Shown here: positions 9,601-19,027 of the stretch, one piece after another
How the letters are laid out: each line of letters begins with the position of its first letter
Position numbering within the stretch: position 1 is the first letter of the stretch
NCBI GenBank assembly: GCA_015847255.1
Contig: JADLZK010012241.1
Location: 88,302-152,301 of the forward strand
DNA length: 64,000 nucleotides
Source: Hyparrhenia diplandra
Lineage: Eukaryota; Streptophyta; Magnoliopsida; Poales; Poaceae
Reading direction: 5' to 3'
Notes under the pieces: model-generated
The model's input: the letters and a program-made list of their open reading frames with translations, nothing else
What the model was told of the DNA's origin: nothing
Database searches by the model: none
Program-made: the position numbers and the translations under genes

Positions 9601-12600
9601 TAGTTCCAAAAAAGTAAGTGATGCTAGTCATATGAGACAGTTTAGACCAATAAGTTTGTTGAACTGCAGTTTTAAAATTTTTTCAAAACTGTTAACTATT
9701 AGATTAGGTAAGATAGCCCAGAGATTAGTGGCCACTAATCAAAGTGCTTTTATTAAAGGTAGATTCATCCTTGAAAGCGTAGTTGTTGCTCATGAGATAG
9801 TCCACGGCCTTCACAAAACAGGAGAGAAAAAGGGGTAATTTTAAAATTAGACTATGAAAAGGCTTATGACCGTGTAAGTTGGGATTTCTTGTTTGAAGTA
9901 TTAGAGTCTAGAGGCTTCTCTACAAGATGGATATCTTGGATAAAAGAGCTTAGTAGTTGGTGGATCTTTAGGAGTAATTGTTAATGGGGAGGATAGCTCT
10001 TACTTTAAGGTTGGGGAAAGGGCTAAGACAGGGAGACCCTCTATCCCCAATCCTTTTTAACTTAGTGGGTGATGCTTTTTCAAGGATGTTAGAAAGAGCA
10101 GCTGGGTTAGGTAGAGTTAAGGGGGTGCTGCATGACTTTAGAGATAGTGGTATTTTGTCACCGCAATACGCAGAGATGACACCATTTTGTTTAGTAATTC
10201 AGAGCCAGAATATCTAAAGAATATGAAACAAGTCATTATGTGGTTTGAGCAAATTTCTGGAATGAGAGTTAATTTTCATAAAAGTGAGATTCTTTCTATG
10301 AACCTGGATGAAGAGGAGATCAATTTAGCAGCTAGTATTTTCAACGTAAAAGGGTAGCTTCCCTCTTAAATATCTAGGAGTCCCTTTGCATTTTGAAAAA
10401 CTTACTAGAGAAGATCTCCAACCGGTGGTTGATAAACTTTTGACAAGAATTTCAGGTTGGAGAGGGAAGTTGTTGTCTTTAGCTGCTAGAGCACAATTAG
10501 TTAAAACATGCTTAGCTAGCATACCTATATACCTGTTGTCTTTTATAAAGTTTCCAAAATGGGCAATCAAAATTCTGAATTCTCATATGAGTAATTGCTT
10601 GTGGAATGATTTAGAGGGTGCACATAAATATCACCTAGCTAATTGGGAGTCTGTGGCAATGGCTAAAGAGTTTGGTGGGTTAGGCCTTCCAAATGGAGAG
10701 ATCTGAATATTTCTTTGTTAGCTTCTTGGCTAAAAAAGGTATAATCAAGATGAAGGTAAACTTTGAGAGAGGCGATAGACTATAAATATAGGACTGCCAA
10801 ACCAAACATTTTACACACTAATTCAGTAGATGCTTCTCCCTTCTTTAAAGGGGTTCATGTGGGCAGCACAAGCTGCTAGATGTGGATATAAATGGAGAGT
10901 GGGCAATGGCCAAAAAATAAAATTTTGGGAGGACAATTGGATTGGAAACTCCAGCTTAGCCATCCAATACTGGAACTTATATAGATATGTCAACGAGAAA
11001 AATAAGACAATTGCTCAGCTTCGTGGGATGGTGAAAACCTTAGATGCACTTTTACTAGAATGGGTTCTGAAACAATGATGGAGTTATGGGAGGAAGTATG
11101 TCAATTAGCATCTACTATTACATTCTCAAGAGAGGAGGATGCCATGATTTGGCAGTTTACACTCTAATGGGGTTTATTCAAGACAGTCTCTATACAAAAT
11201 AGTCAACTTTAGAGGGATTTACTCAATAACAGTTCCCTGCATTTGGGATATCAAAATACCCCCTAGAGTCCATTATTTTCTTTTGGCTGGTGTCAAAAAA
11301 CAAGATTCTAACTAGAGATAATTTAGCAAAAAGAAGGAAGGTGGAAGACCCTTCTTGTCTTTTCTCGCAATGAACATGAGACAATACACCATCTATTTTT
11401 TTGAATGTGCTGTGGCCAAGCAAATATGGCGTGTCCTTTCTAAAGTTTTTGATATAGATTTAGGCAGTTCGTTAGAGGACATTGGTAAATTCGGCTAAGC
11501 AATAAAAAAGAATGGTGTATTGAATATTATGACATCTGCAGCTCTTTGGAGTCTGTGGAAACTAAGAAATGATTTATGTTTTCAGAGAATGAGGTGGGGT
11601 GGTATGGACATACTACTCTACAGAATGGCGAACACAGCTCAAAGGTGGTCAATCCTATGCCCGGAGGAGAAGCGAGGCACTCTTCTGACAAGGGTGACAT
11701 CTACCAAGACAGAAGCTGCCCAAATTCTGTGGTTGGAATGGAAGTAACTGTTGACAAGGGGTCAAGCATCTGAGGATGGCGGCAAGGAGTCATCAAAGCT
11801 GAAGAAGTTGATAAGTGCGGGTGGATGTTCTGAGGCAAAATCTGTGTCTCTCGTTATGTTACATGGGGTAGTTCAGGTATTAGTTGGTTGCTGTCTTGGT
11901 TAAGCTCTTTAGTGATCTTAAACTCTGCTGTTTTCGTCTTTTGGGGTTTGTTGCGGATGGAGGCCCCCATCCAGTAATTGGTGCTTGTGAACTCTTCTGG
12001 TCCGTTGACCTGGTTAATGGACTGGGGCAATGCCCTTAAACTCAAAAAAAAAAAAAAAAAAAACCTCCTACAGCTTTTCAGAGAATCAACAGAATGTAAT
12101 TGCATGTCTTTCTTTTATGCAAAACTGTGATAGTGATGATCTGAAATTAAACAGATACTCGTGAACAGGGTGTTAGCTTTCTAAGTACTTGTACCTTATC
12201 CTAAAGCACAAGAGTTTCCTTTCATAGCCACTTCCAGGAAAAATTTCAGGTTGGATGCAATGCAAGTGTGTATATTTTTCATTTATATATGACAGTGATT
12301 ATTCTTCGTTCCTGGCTGGCAGTCTGTCTGAAAACTATGATAACACTGAATCTCACATTAAATTGGACCTGTTTAGTTGTTTCATGATTGAAAGGAAGTT
12401 GGGCACCCCTTGCCTGACCCAGGAAAATAAAAACTGAAACAAATACTTGGTCACGAAATAGAGCATTCAGCTCAGGTTTCAGTAAAACTAGCACAAGCTT
12501 AGTTACTCACATGGCGTCAATTTCTCAGGGTTTATCAGACTGTCAATTTATCAGGAAGAAAGGAAGGAATCGGTGGATGGAGTGGAGCTCACCTCCACCA

Positions 12601-12979
12601 TCTTGCTCCGGAAGAAGGCGAGGAGGAGGTCGTCCGCGAAGGAGGGACGGTACTCGCCGCCCTTCTTCCCCGGTGACGCCGCCGCTGCATCGACCTGCAT
12701 CCAAATCAAGTCATTCTAACAACCACCAGTGCCGGCCGGCACTGCCGCACAGCGCACGGTTGGTACCTGTGGCGAGGAGCAGCGGACCCGGCGGTGTCTA
12801 GGCCGGCGACCGAGCTGCGGAGACGAGGGCGGGCACGGGGAGCAGGCGGAGGCGGCGCAAGAAGGCCGGCCGCGAGAGGCGAGGGGAGGCCGCGAGAGGC
12901 GAGGGGAGGCCGCGCGTCGCCATGGACACAGTCGCACAGACAGACACGACAACCGCTGCTTACCAGGCGAACAAAGCAT
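3633..12979 (-). CDS. Beta-carotene isomerase D27-like protein (DUF4033)
   Basis: Eight exons on the minus strand: 12767-12979, 12593-12694, 4905-5013, 4701-4798, 4294-4385, 4110-4190, 3944-4012 and 3633-3776 (TGA at 3633-3635), giving about 301 residues. D27-family proteins are plastid iron proteins; D27 isomerises all-trans-beta-carotene for strigolactone synthesis, and the role of D27-like members is less certain. Exon 1 is an Arg/Ser-rich transit-peptide-like region. Exon 2 reads YRPSFADDLLLAFFRSKM. Later exons give EVGWDSEKPGY, CQWLMGPCSVNS, VFVEKCKYLEESKCLGIC, FFKDHMGVDLYMEPNFED and EPCLDICTNARRRREL, a cysteine-rich DUF4033 C-terminus. Start is uncertain: ATG 12979 is in frame, while ATG 12923 looks more like a transit peptide but is one base out. 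Exon 3 is 109 nt (105 expected) and exon 4 is 98 (100 expected), so frames are broken. A 7-kb LINE fills intron 2. Confidence 0.8.
4477..4653. mobile_element. hAT-type MITE in D27-like intron 4
   Basis: A 177-bp insertion has 12-bp inverted ends (CTATGTTACACG / CGTGTAACATAG) and is flanked by the 8-bp direct repeat GTATTATA (4469-4476 and 4654-4661), the target size of hAT elements. The interior is built of GGATAC/GTATCC motifs that can fold back. The paralogous intron at 0.78 kb lacks it, giving an empty-site comparison. Confidence 0.85.
5008..5023. repeat. LINE target-site duplication, left copy, containing a splice acceptor
   Basis: AACCTCCTACAGCTTT lies just before the LINE 5' end and is repeated after the poly(A) at 12062-12077. 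On the minus strand it contains the exon 3 acceptor of the D27-like gene (GCTGTAG, then GAGGTT). Confidence 0.9.
5682..8033 (+). pseudogene. LINE ORF1 (gag-like, zinc knuckle, DUF4283-like)
   Basis: This is the nucleic-acid-binding protein of the LINE, now in several frames. The start region contains SFVDALKTSMANQGGGRKR. A Gly/Gln/Arg-rich stretch follows (YGQQYQGSRPRGGGRR, about 5940-6070), then one intact CCHC knuckle, CFKCGQIGHFSTC (about 6196-6235). A second knuckle has Arg in place of its second Cys (CFIRKQEDHVVEDC, about 6260-6300). The 6283-7161 frame holds a domain like plant LINE DUF4283 (SYIIRFPPHRRVENLV, then VWVQARGIPPKW), followed by an Asp/Glu-rich low-complexity tail. The 7177-8033 frames read as a charged linker. 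The chaperone role is known for the family; nothing indicates present function. Confidence 0.75.
8095..11747 (+). pseudogene. LINE ORF2 (endonuclease and reverse transcriptase)
   Basis: Motifs appear in family order across shifting frames. The endonuclease runs from about 8095 (FWNIRGLGQFGRIPAL), through GGDFNLV (8498) and the catalytic SDHNP (8750). The reverse transcriptase includes FRPISLLNCSFKIFSKLL (about 9640), LDYEKAYDRVSWDF (about 9845) and LRQGDPLSPILFN (about 10020). A two-base insertion at about 10174 turns the expected QYADD catalytic box into QYAEMT and shifts the frame. The thumb region follows (YLGVPLHFEKL, then GWRGKLLSLAARAQLVKT, 10375-10700). A zf-RVT-like stretch (WDIKIPPRVHYFL) starts near 11240, and a terminal region at 11520-11747 has LWSLWKLRNDLCFQ. 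Roughly ten frame breaks are visible. This enzyme would nick target DNA and copy the element RNA; it is inactive as read. Confidence 0.88.
12062..12077. repeat. LINE target-site duplication, right copy
   Basis: The second copy of AACCTCCTACAGCTTT follows the poly(A). It retains the gene's original upstream intron context, so a minus-strand transcript meets this acceptor first and then runs into antisense LINE. Confidence 0.9.
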
Positions 12980-13151
12980 CGAAGATTCTCAAAATTTAAA
13001 AAAAAAAAAAAATCGAGGGATGCCTGACCTCTGGGACCCACAAGTCAGCCGTCTTCTCCTTATCAGTGTGGATTGGGAGTTTTCTCTGGCCGTCCGTCGA
13101 TCTTCTTCCACTCACTCACTGAGGAACCTCCCCACCAATTCGTCCTCATCG
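12980..13151. promoter_or_regulatory. Shared divergent promoter region, D27-like / BSD2
   Basis: The starts of two oppositely oriented genes lie 172 bp apart (ATG 12979 minus, ATG 13152 plus), or 228 bp if the minus gene starts at 12923. The interval has an A-run (12998-13012) and no clear TATA box on either strand. Both products carry plastid transit-like N-termini, so shared control is plausible but is inference. Confidence 0.5.
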
Positions 13152-14983
13152 ATGGCGGCCACGGCGAGTGTCACTACCATTGCTCCTTCAGCTCCAGGTC
13201 TCCTCAAAGCATCGCCTTCTTCTTCGCATATCTCCTTCCGCCCCGTCTCCCGCCGCTGCAAGCACCTCCTCCTGTGCGTCAAGACCAAGGTCAGCTGCTT
13301 TGCTTTGTCTTGCCTTCCAAGGCTTGCTGGTATACTATTTCAGAGAAGTGGAGCAAGAACTGTTCTTCTTCCTTGTCACGGTCTCATGTTCTTCAGTTTG
13401 CTTATTCAGTTCTTGTCATACACTCGATAGTAGTGTACATGAGTACTTGAATAATTGGGAGCAGCTAGTTTGATTCCAATTACTCCCCTCTACGCATGGG
13501 AATTCAGGACAAGCGAAAAAGGTGTAATACACAGTGAACGAGAAGAAGATTTAGAGATAAAGATGTACTCATTGAGAAAAAGAAAGTTGCATTGAAAAGT
13601 GACTTCTGAACCTTCTCTATTTTTATCAATGAACATGAGAGATATGAATGCTGAATTAGTGGCTTCTGAACCTTCTCTATTTTATTCTCATTTTAGTTTT
13701 GATAGGAGAGTTGTTTGGGTAGGACAAATGTGCTTCCGTTTGGTTCCTTATCTGTATTTATTTGCATTTTCTCCTCGATCAAAGCTTTGAAAGGTTTCAT
13801 TTAAACAGGCCACAGAAAATGACCAGTCTGCTAAAAAGCCTCAAAAGGTGAACAGCATTCTTTGCCAGGACTGTGAAGGAAATGGTGAGCGCTTTTGTAT
13901 GTTTTACAGCAACGATTTTTTTCCCAACAGTTAAATGTTTTTGTGTTCATGTAGGGATACAATATGTAGCACCTCAAGGCCATTTGGCTCCTTACTTGAA
14001 TAATTATATGTAAATGAAGTAGAAGTGGATCAGAAACCAGTTACAGACTACACAGATGACCCTTTCTTTTCCTGATTGGGCTTAGTATTCTGTTTTGTCA
14101 ATGTAGTATTCCGACTGAAGGCTCTTACTGTTGCTCAGATATAATGCATTAATTATGCTAACATTGGATTGTAGTAGCACTTTTTTTGTTAATTATAATG
14201 CATCATTCCATTAAGACGTGTCTTGTGTAGCATGCTCACTCCTTATAGCAGCTTTCCTGCTTTGCTGTGCCCTTTGTTGTAACAGTTTCACTGTAATTTG
14301 GCAGGTGCAATCACATGCACCAAATGTGAGGGAAGTGGGGTGAATTCTGTAGACTATTTTGAAGGCCGATTTAAAGCTGGAGCTTTATGCTGGCTTTGCA
14401 GGTATAACAAAAAGTACTTGTGTCACTATGAGTGCCTCATTAGACCTTCTAAGGATAAGCATCGACCATTTAGATGGATGAGTCTCCTCTAACTTAACCG
14501 ATTCCCACTAGAGCAAGCAAAATAATAAAGCCAAGTATTTCGCTTTAAGCCATGCAGTAGGAGCCAATAAAAGCTATACAAAAACGGTCGTGTATTTTTC
14601 TATAAGAAAATTTTTTTATTGTTACTTTTATCCATGTCTCACCTTCTCTTTCCTAGTCTCCTCACATTCAATTAATGTATGTGCTCGTCAATGTCTATGC
14701 TTCCATGCCCAGCTTTGCTTGCATGAAAGTCAAGCTCTCCTTTCTCGCCTCCAAATCAGCATTTGCTTAGCTATAAGCCAATTGTTGTACTTGCTCTTAG
14801 ACATATATCTACTTAGTAATAAGTATCGTAATAAATCCTCTGATTCGTTTGAGATTAAGCAGCTTGATTTACCCAATTGGTCGTTACTTTTGCAGAGGAA
14901 AGCGTGAAATACTATGTGGGAGCTGTAATGGTGCTGGCTTCTTGGGTGGATTTATGAGCACTTTTGATGAAACTGCACAATAG
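13152..14983 (+). CDS. BSD2: BSD2, plastid DnaJ-type zinc-finger Rubisco assembly chaperone
   Basis: Four exons, 13152-13289, 13809-13884, 14305-14401 and 14896-14983, join with exact GT-AG borders into 399 nt (132 residues plus TAG) with no frame break. BSD2 is a stromal chaperone that stabilises Rubisco large-subunit intermediates; bundle sheath defective 2 is its maize mutant. Residues 1-46 are a Ser/Arg-rich transit peptide (MAATASVTTIAPSAPG). Then four Cys pairs of the DnaJ type follow: CQDCEGNG, CTKCEGSG, CWLCRGKR and CGSCNGAG, expected to bind two zinc ions. The C-terminus FLGGFMSTFDETAQ matches the maize protein as I recall it. Intron 1 holds a 21-bp tandem echo (CTTCTGAACCTTCTCTATTTT, about 13601 and 13663). 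It is the only multi-exon gene here without an indel. Divergent from the D27-like gene, convergent with the ferroportin-like gene. Confidence 0.96.
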
Positions 14984-16148
14984 AGTCATCGATTTAACTT
15001 TTAAGTTGCATTGGGGGCACAATAAATGTATCGTGTTGCATGGACAAATAAGCATGGACCAACATGCCAGGTGCACTATATGTTTCATCTTGGTGCAAAG
15101 TTTTTTTTTTCCTGCTAGTTTTGGGGTAGCCTCATGAAGGTCAAACATGAATTTCCTTCCATTTGGCTCTTTTGTAATTAAAGACGTTTGCCAAGTGCGG
15201 GTCTAGGTGGACAAATGGGTTGAAATTCACCTCTAAGTAAATAGTATCCTTACTTATAAATAACATCGTTAGACATAAGCAACTAACTATAGCAGAGGTT
15301 TTAGTTCACCAATGGAGTGTTTCTCATGTAGACAGGATTTGATTTGTCGTAAACTAATACTCTGAAATGATTTGTTTCCTCTCATTGCTAATCTAAGGCT
15401 CACTCAACAACAAGATGTCTCCTACCAAAAAGGCCAATTATCGGTGAAGTCACATTATTCGGCTTTGATTCATCAAAGCCCAATGTTTTTGTGTAAAGTA
15501 GCTGTGCTAGGTATTGAATTTTTTCTGTAAAGGCCAATGTTCCCTTATCAATTTAACAATTTTAGGATGTGGAAGAAGGGGCGTTGGGTTTGGCTGATTT
15601 GGTGTAGTAGCCTTCAAGGGGAAACATGCTTATTGGGTTTGGACCAGGGTGGAGAGTGAGTGATTTTTGCAATGTGAGTAAAGGCCTGTGTGTAGGCTGT
15701 TTAGAGAGAAGGGGTAACAGCCAGCATCTAGGCCTCCTTTTTTTTTTTGTCTGTTTTTCTTCTTCTTTTTGTGTAATCTCTAGGCTGTGTTTTTTTTTTT
15801 TTTTTTTGTGTAAAGGGGTGCTGACTGAAAAACTGAGACTGAAGTGCTATATAGTTGTCAGAAACTTAGATCTTCATTTTATATATTTCATTTGCTTTGG
15901 TCTTTGTAGTATTCATGAAGAGGTCCTTTCCTGTCACCTGAAATTTCTTCTACCTTTGTTTTGTGTGGTTTTTGCCCTGCCAAAAATTCGTGTGAAGGTA
16001 CCCTTTCTGTCACATTATTTTGGCTTTAGAAAATTTTGTGTGATTTGATCAAACAAATTGCTTAAGTGAAAAGAAAGGTCAAATCACCAAGTTCTATATA
16101 GATAGACTCAAAATCAAGGGTGCCAAGTCCTTTGGCCATTCGCCATTA
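14984..16148. other. Convergent intergenic region, no gene seen
   Basis: This is the 3' flank of BSD2 and of the ferroportin-like gene. It is AT-rich with T-runs at about 15740-15750 and 15790-15808. Short open frames here are T-run artefacts. I see no conserved protein motif. Confidence 0.6.
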
Positions 16149-18693
16149 CTATGATGATGAGCATGGGAAGAGCCGCCTGAGCTCGTCAGTGGGGTTGGCC
16201 AGCCACGCGCAGAACAGGCACGCGGCGGCGGCGACTGACGATGCCGAGAGCGCGGCCAGGCAGCCGAAGTGCTTGGCGTCCCCGGCGACGGCAGCAACGG
16301 CCATCATGGCGAGCTCGGCGAGGCTGGCCACCGCGATCTCCGTGGCGCCGATCAGCTTGGCCTTGCCCATGGGGTTCCCCGTCTGCACCACCTGCAGCCC
16401 GATGACGCTGTACGCCATGTGCCCCAGCCGCGACGCCACCTGCATTGCACGATCACCATTAGTTCATGGCGTTGTTCTCCGACTGAGCTCAGGGTACGTG
16501 CGTGTCGATGGGACGATGGCCTTACGATGAAGCCGAGGAAGGCGAAGAGGGCGCCGCCGCGGTGTGAGACGGGGCCGGTGGTGAGGAAGACGACGACCGC
16601 CGCGCTTAGGAGCGCGCTCTGCGCCACTAGCCCCTGCCGCTCCGGCCTTGAGAATGCCAAGCTCCTTGACAAGGTATGGAGTGACGAACGTGGCGAGAAT
16701 CCCCACCACCGCCGACGAGCCGCCGAACGCGCCGAGCACCGTCGCACTCGCGCCTGCCAACACGCCATGACGACGGATAAGACTGAAGAACAGGGGACGC
16801 ACGATACGACGACAGCGCGGCCGCCGGCCAGGAGGGTTCGATCGCATTCGTACCGTGGTGGATGAGGAAGGTGGTCATGAGAGCGCCGGGAGCAAGGGCG
16901 ACGTTGAAGCAGACGAGCACGTAGGCGAGGCTCGCCGGGAGGACGGGCTGCCGGAGGTACTCCATCCAGCCGCGCCTGATGGTCTCCCAAGCCTCACCGA
17001 CCACCGTGCTCCAGCTCCCATGTCGTCGTCGTCCAGCTGGGCGCTCGAGCGGGCCCACCGGCCTAGCACTAGCAGCAACAGAGCGGTCGTCGTCGAAGAT
17101 GCCATCGGCGAGCCGGTTCATGGCGCCGCCTAGGAAAACCAGAAGGGGTAGGGCGCAGAGCGAGATGGCGCACGAGAGCTTGACGCAGGTCACCGGGTCG
17201 TTCCTGGACAGCAGCACGGCGAAGATGGACGCCCCTGCAGTCTGCACGGAGATGATGAGCATCGGAACTGCGGCGACCGGCCGGAGAGATGATCAGGAGG
17301 AGTGGATTGTACTGTACCTCGCAGAGGAGATCGACCCTGATGAGCGCTGCGTTCGCCCGAGCCAGCGCGATCGGCCTGCCTTCCCCTGCTAGCTAGTTGA
17401 GCAGCGGCCAATGTCAGAGATCGATCTCGATCATTCTCATGAGCGGAATTGGTTGTTCAGTTCCAGGACTGAACATCTCTTTTGGCAATGGCGTCGGCAT
17501 GTACCTGGACGACGAAGTCGCGCTCGGCGATGACGCCGAGGGAGACGCAGGAGAGGCGGTCGACGGCGGTGGACGCCACCAGCGCGACGAACCACGGCTG
17601 CAGGAGCAGCACCGAGGCAGATGATGGAGTTGGAGGGACGGCGGTGGTGAAGGCATACGTGACCATCGCCGCCGACACCAGGTGCGCTGCCGTCTGGATC
17701 ACCGTCAGTGCTCGGTACGCGGGGATCCGGGGCAGCGAGCTCACCAGATCCCCACCAGCGGCCCCGCCAAGAACACCACTAGCTGGATCGCGCGCAGAAA
17801 CTCAGAACTAGTACCCTGTAGATGTGCACTCGAGCTACAGAGTGTGTGGCAGAGCATGTACCTTTGAGAAGAAGCCGAGGACGGCGACGGGGAGGAGGCT
17901 GGGGTGCAGCGTGGCGATGGCGGCGGGCCAGGTGAAGTTCCACAGCTGCTCCGTCACGTTCCCGGCGAGGCAGGCCGCGTACAGCGCTGTGCCATCCATG
18001 ATCGTAGTCATCAATCGTCTGAAATGGTGCTTGCTAATGCTCGCTGAGCGAGGATCTGCGTACGTACCGTTCATGGCAGCCGGGTACGCAGCGGTTTCTC
18101 TTAGTTCCGAGAGGCGACCATCCTCGTCGTCTCCGTGCTCAACGGCGGTGATGCCGAGAGACGACTCGCCGACGCCGCTGACTGGGGGCGCGTCGGCCTT
18201 GAACAAGCTCAGCTCGGTCTGGAGGATGTCTGAAGACAGCTGGACGAACGGCAGGTCGTCGAGCTCCTCTGTCTCCTCCTTCTCCTCGGCTGCGGCCAGG
18301 CCCGCCGCCGTCGTCGCGCCGGCGCGGTCTGACGATGCGGAGGCGCAGCTCGGGGCGAATCGCCTCGCTGGACTCCGGCTGCACGAGCACACACACAGGT
18401 CCACGGTGAGCAGTCATGCCGGTGAGTTCGTACTGTACGATCGGCGCCTGTTGTTGTGGGTTAGGTTTGAAGAGCATGGAGGAGGACGGAGCAAGGAGCT
18501 ACAGGGCATGGTGGGTACGCAACTGCGCATGGTACCTGGCCGGCGGCGGCGCGATTCGACGTCCGGTCTGGCTCGGACTGGGCGATGCCGCTGTTGCTCG
18601 GGAAAGGAGGAGGCGGCGGCGGCGGCGGAAGGTGGTTGCGGCGTGAGACGGAGGCGGCGAGAGCAGCTTGGACACGAACGGCGCCATGGCCAA
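16149..18693 (-). CDS. IREG3: Plastid ferroportin-like transporter (IREG3/MAR1 type, SLC40)
   Basis: Eight minus-strand exons: 18536-18693, 18068-18378, 17862-17986, 17505-17782, 17318-17392, 16854-17241, 16526-16753 and 16149-16439 (TAG). Exon phases agree across all junctions once two single-base errors are allowed for. About 617 residues. Plant IREG3/MAR1 is a chloroplast-envelope metal transporter, also known to admit aminoglycosides in Arabidopsis. An Arg/Ser transit peptide (MAMAPFVSKLL...) and an acidic region (EEKEETEELDDLPF) precede the membrane core: NVTEQLWNFTWPAAI, PLVLPVAVLGFFSK-like helices, GRPIALARANAALIRVD, TAGASIFAVLLSRNDPVT, LGILKAGAAG and VASRLGHMAYSVIGLQVVQ; it ends NPTDELRRLF. 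Breaks: a base missing in exon 4 near 17759 (CTGGTGGGGATCTG) and an extra G in exon 7 near 16632. Divergent from CPI1 with 334 bp between the starts. Confidence 0.9.
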
Positions 18694-19027
18694 GGCGCCG
18701 TCGTCCGCCGGGCAGAGCCGAGGCGAGCCGCAGAGGGGAAGGGCGCGCGGCGCGGGAGACGAAATGGATAAGGTACGTTCTGGGCCAGGCCTCCAATGCC
18801 GTCAAGACCTGGGCAAGAGCCCAGCCCAAATACTCGTAAGGCTAACTAGGCCGGGGGCCCATGCACGCAACGGCATGACTCCCTTCTTCTAGGACTAGGA
18901 GTAGTCAGTGTCACTCTCAATCAGAAAGCCTCAGGTGTCAGTCTCTTTCCTTCCACTCCCGCTAGCTCCGGTTCGATCCCATCCTGCGGGAGCGAGAGGG
19001 AGGTGGAAGCGGAACCAGCCCGCGCCA
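18694..19027. promoter_or_regulatory. Shared divergent promoter region, IREG3-type / CPI1
   Basis: 334 bp separate the two start codons (18693 minus, 19028 plus). The interval is GC-rich in its outer parts with an AT-richer centre (18850-18960). No TATA box is obvious. The interval must hold both 5' leaders and core promoters. Confidence 0.5.

Larger units (their letters stand above)
5024..12061 (+). mobile_element. Full-length L1-like LINE retrotransposon, degenerate
   Basis: A 7.0-kb plus-strand non-LTR element is bounded by a 16-bp target duplication and ends in an A-run (12044-12061). It has a GC-rich 5' region, an ORF1 with a zinc knuckle (5.7-8.0 kb) and an ORF2 with endonuclease, reverse transcriptase and a C-terminal zinc-binding-like region (8.1-11.75 kb). 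Both ORFs are broken by many frameshifts and stops, so it cannot move by itself now. It sits in reverse orientation in intron 2 of the D27-like gene, at the intron/exon 3 border. Completeness and the clear target duplication suggest a moderately recent insertion, although sequence errors may add to the apparent decay. Confidence 0.92.

Noticed and set aside
12729..13430. Plus-strand frame of 233 codons
   Set aside because: It crosses antisense D27-like exon 1, the divergent promoter and BSD2 exon 1, and runs into BSD2 intron 1.
16352..16990. Minus-strand frame of 212 codons taken as one protein
   Set aside because: It reads through intron 6 and exon 6 in a wrong frame; only its GLVAQSALLSAAVVVFL part is true exon 7 coding, after a frameshift.
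17824..18771. Open plus-strand frame of 315 codons
   Set aside because: It is antisense to exons 1-3 of the IREG3-type gene, whose phases and motifs agree on the minus strand; GC-rich exons leave antisense frames open.
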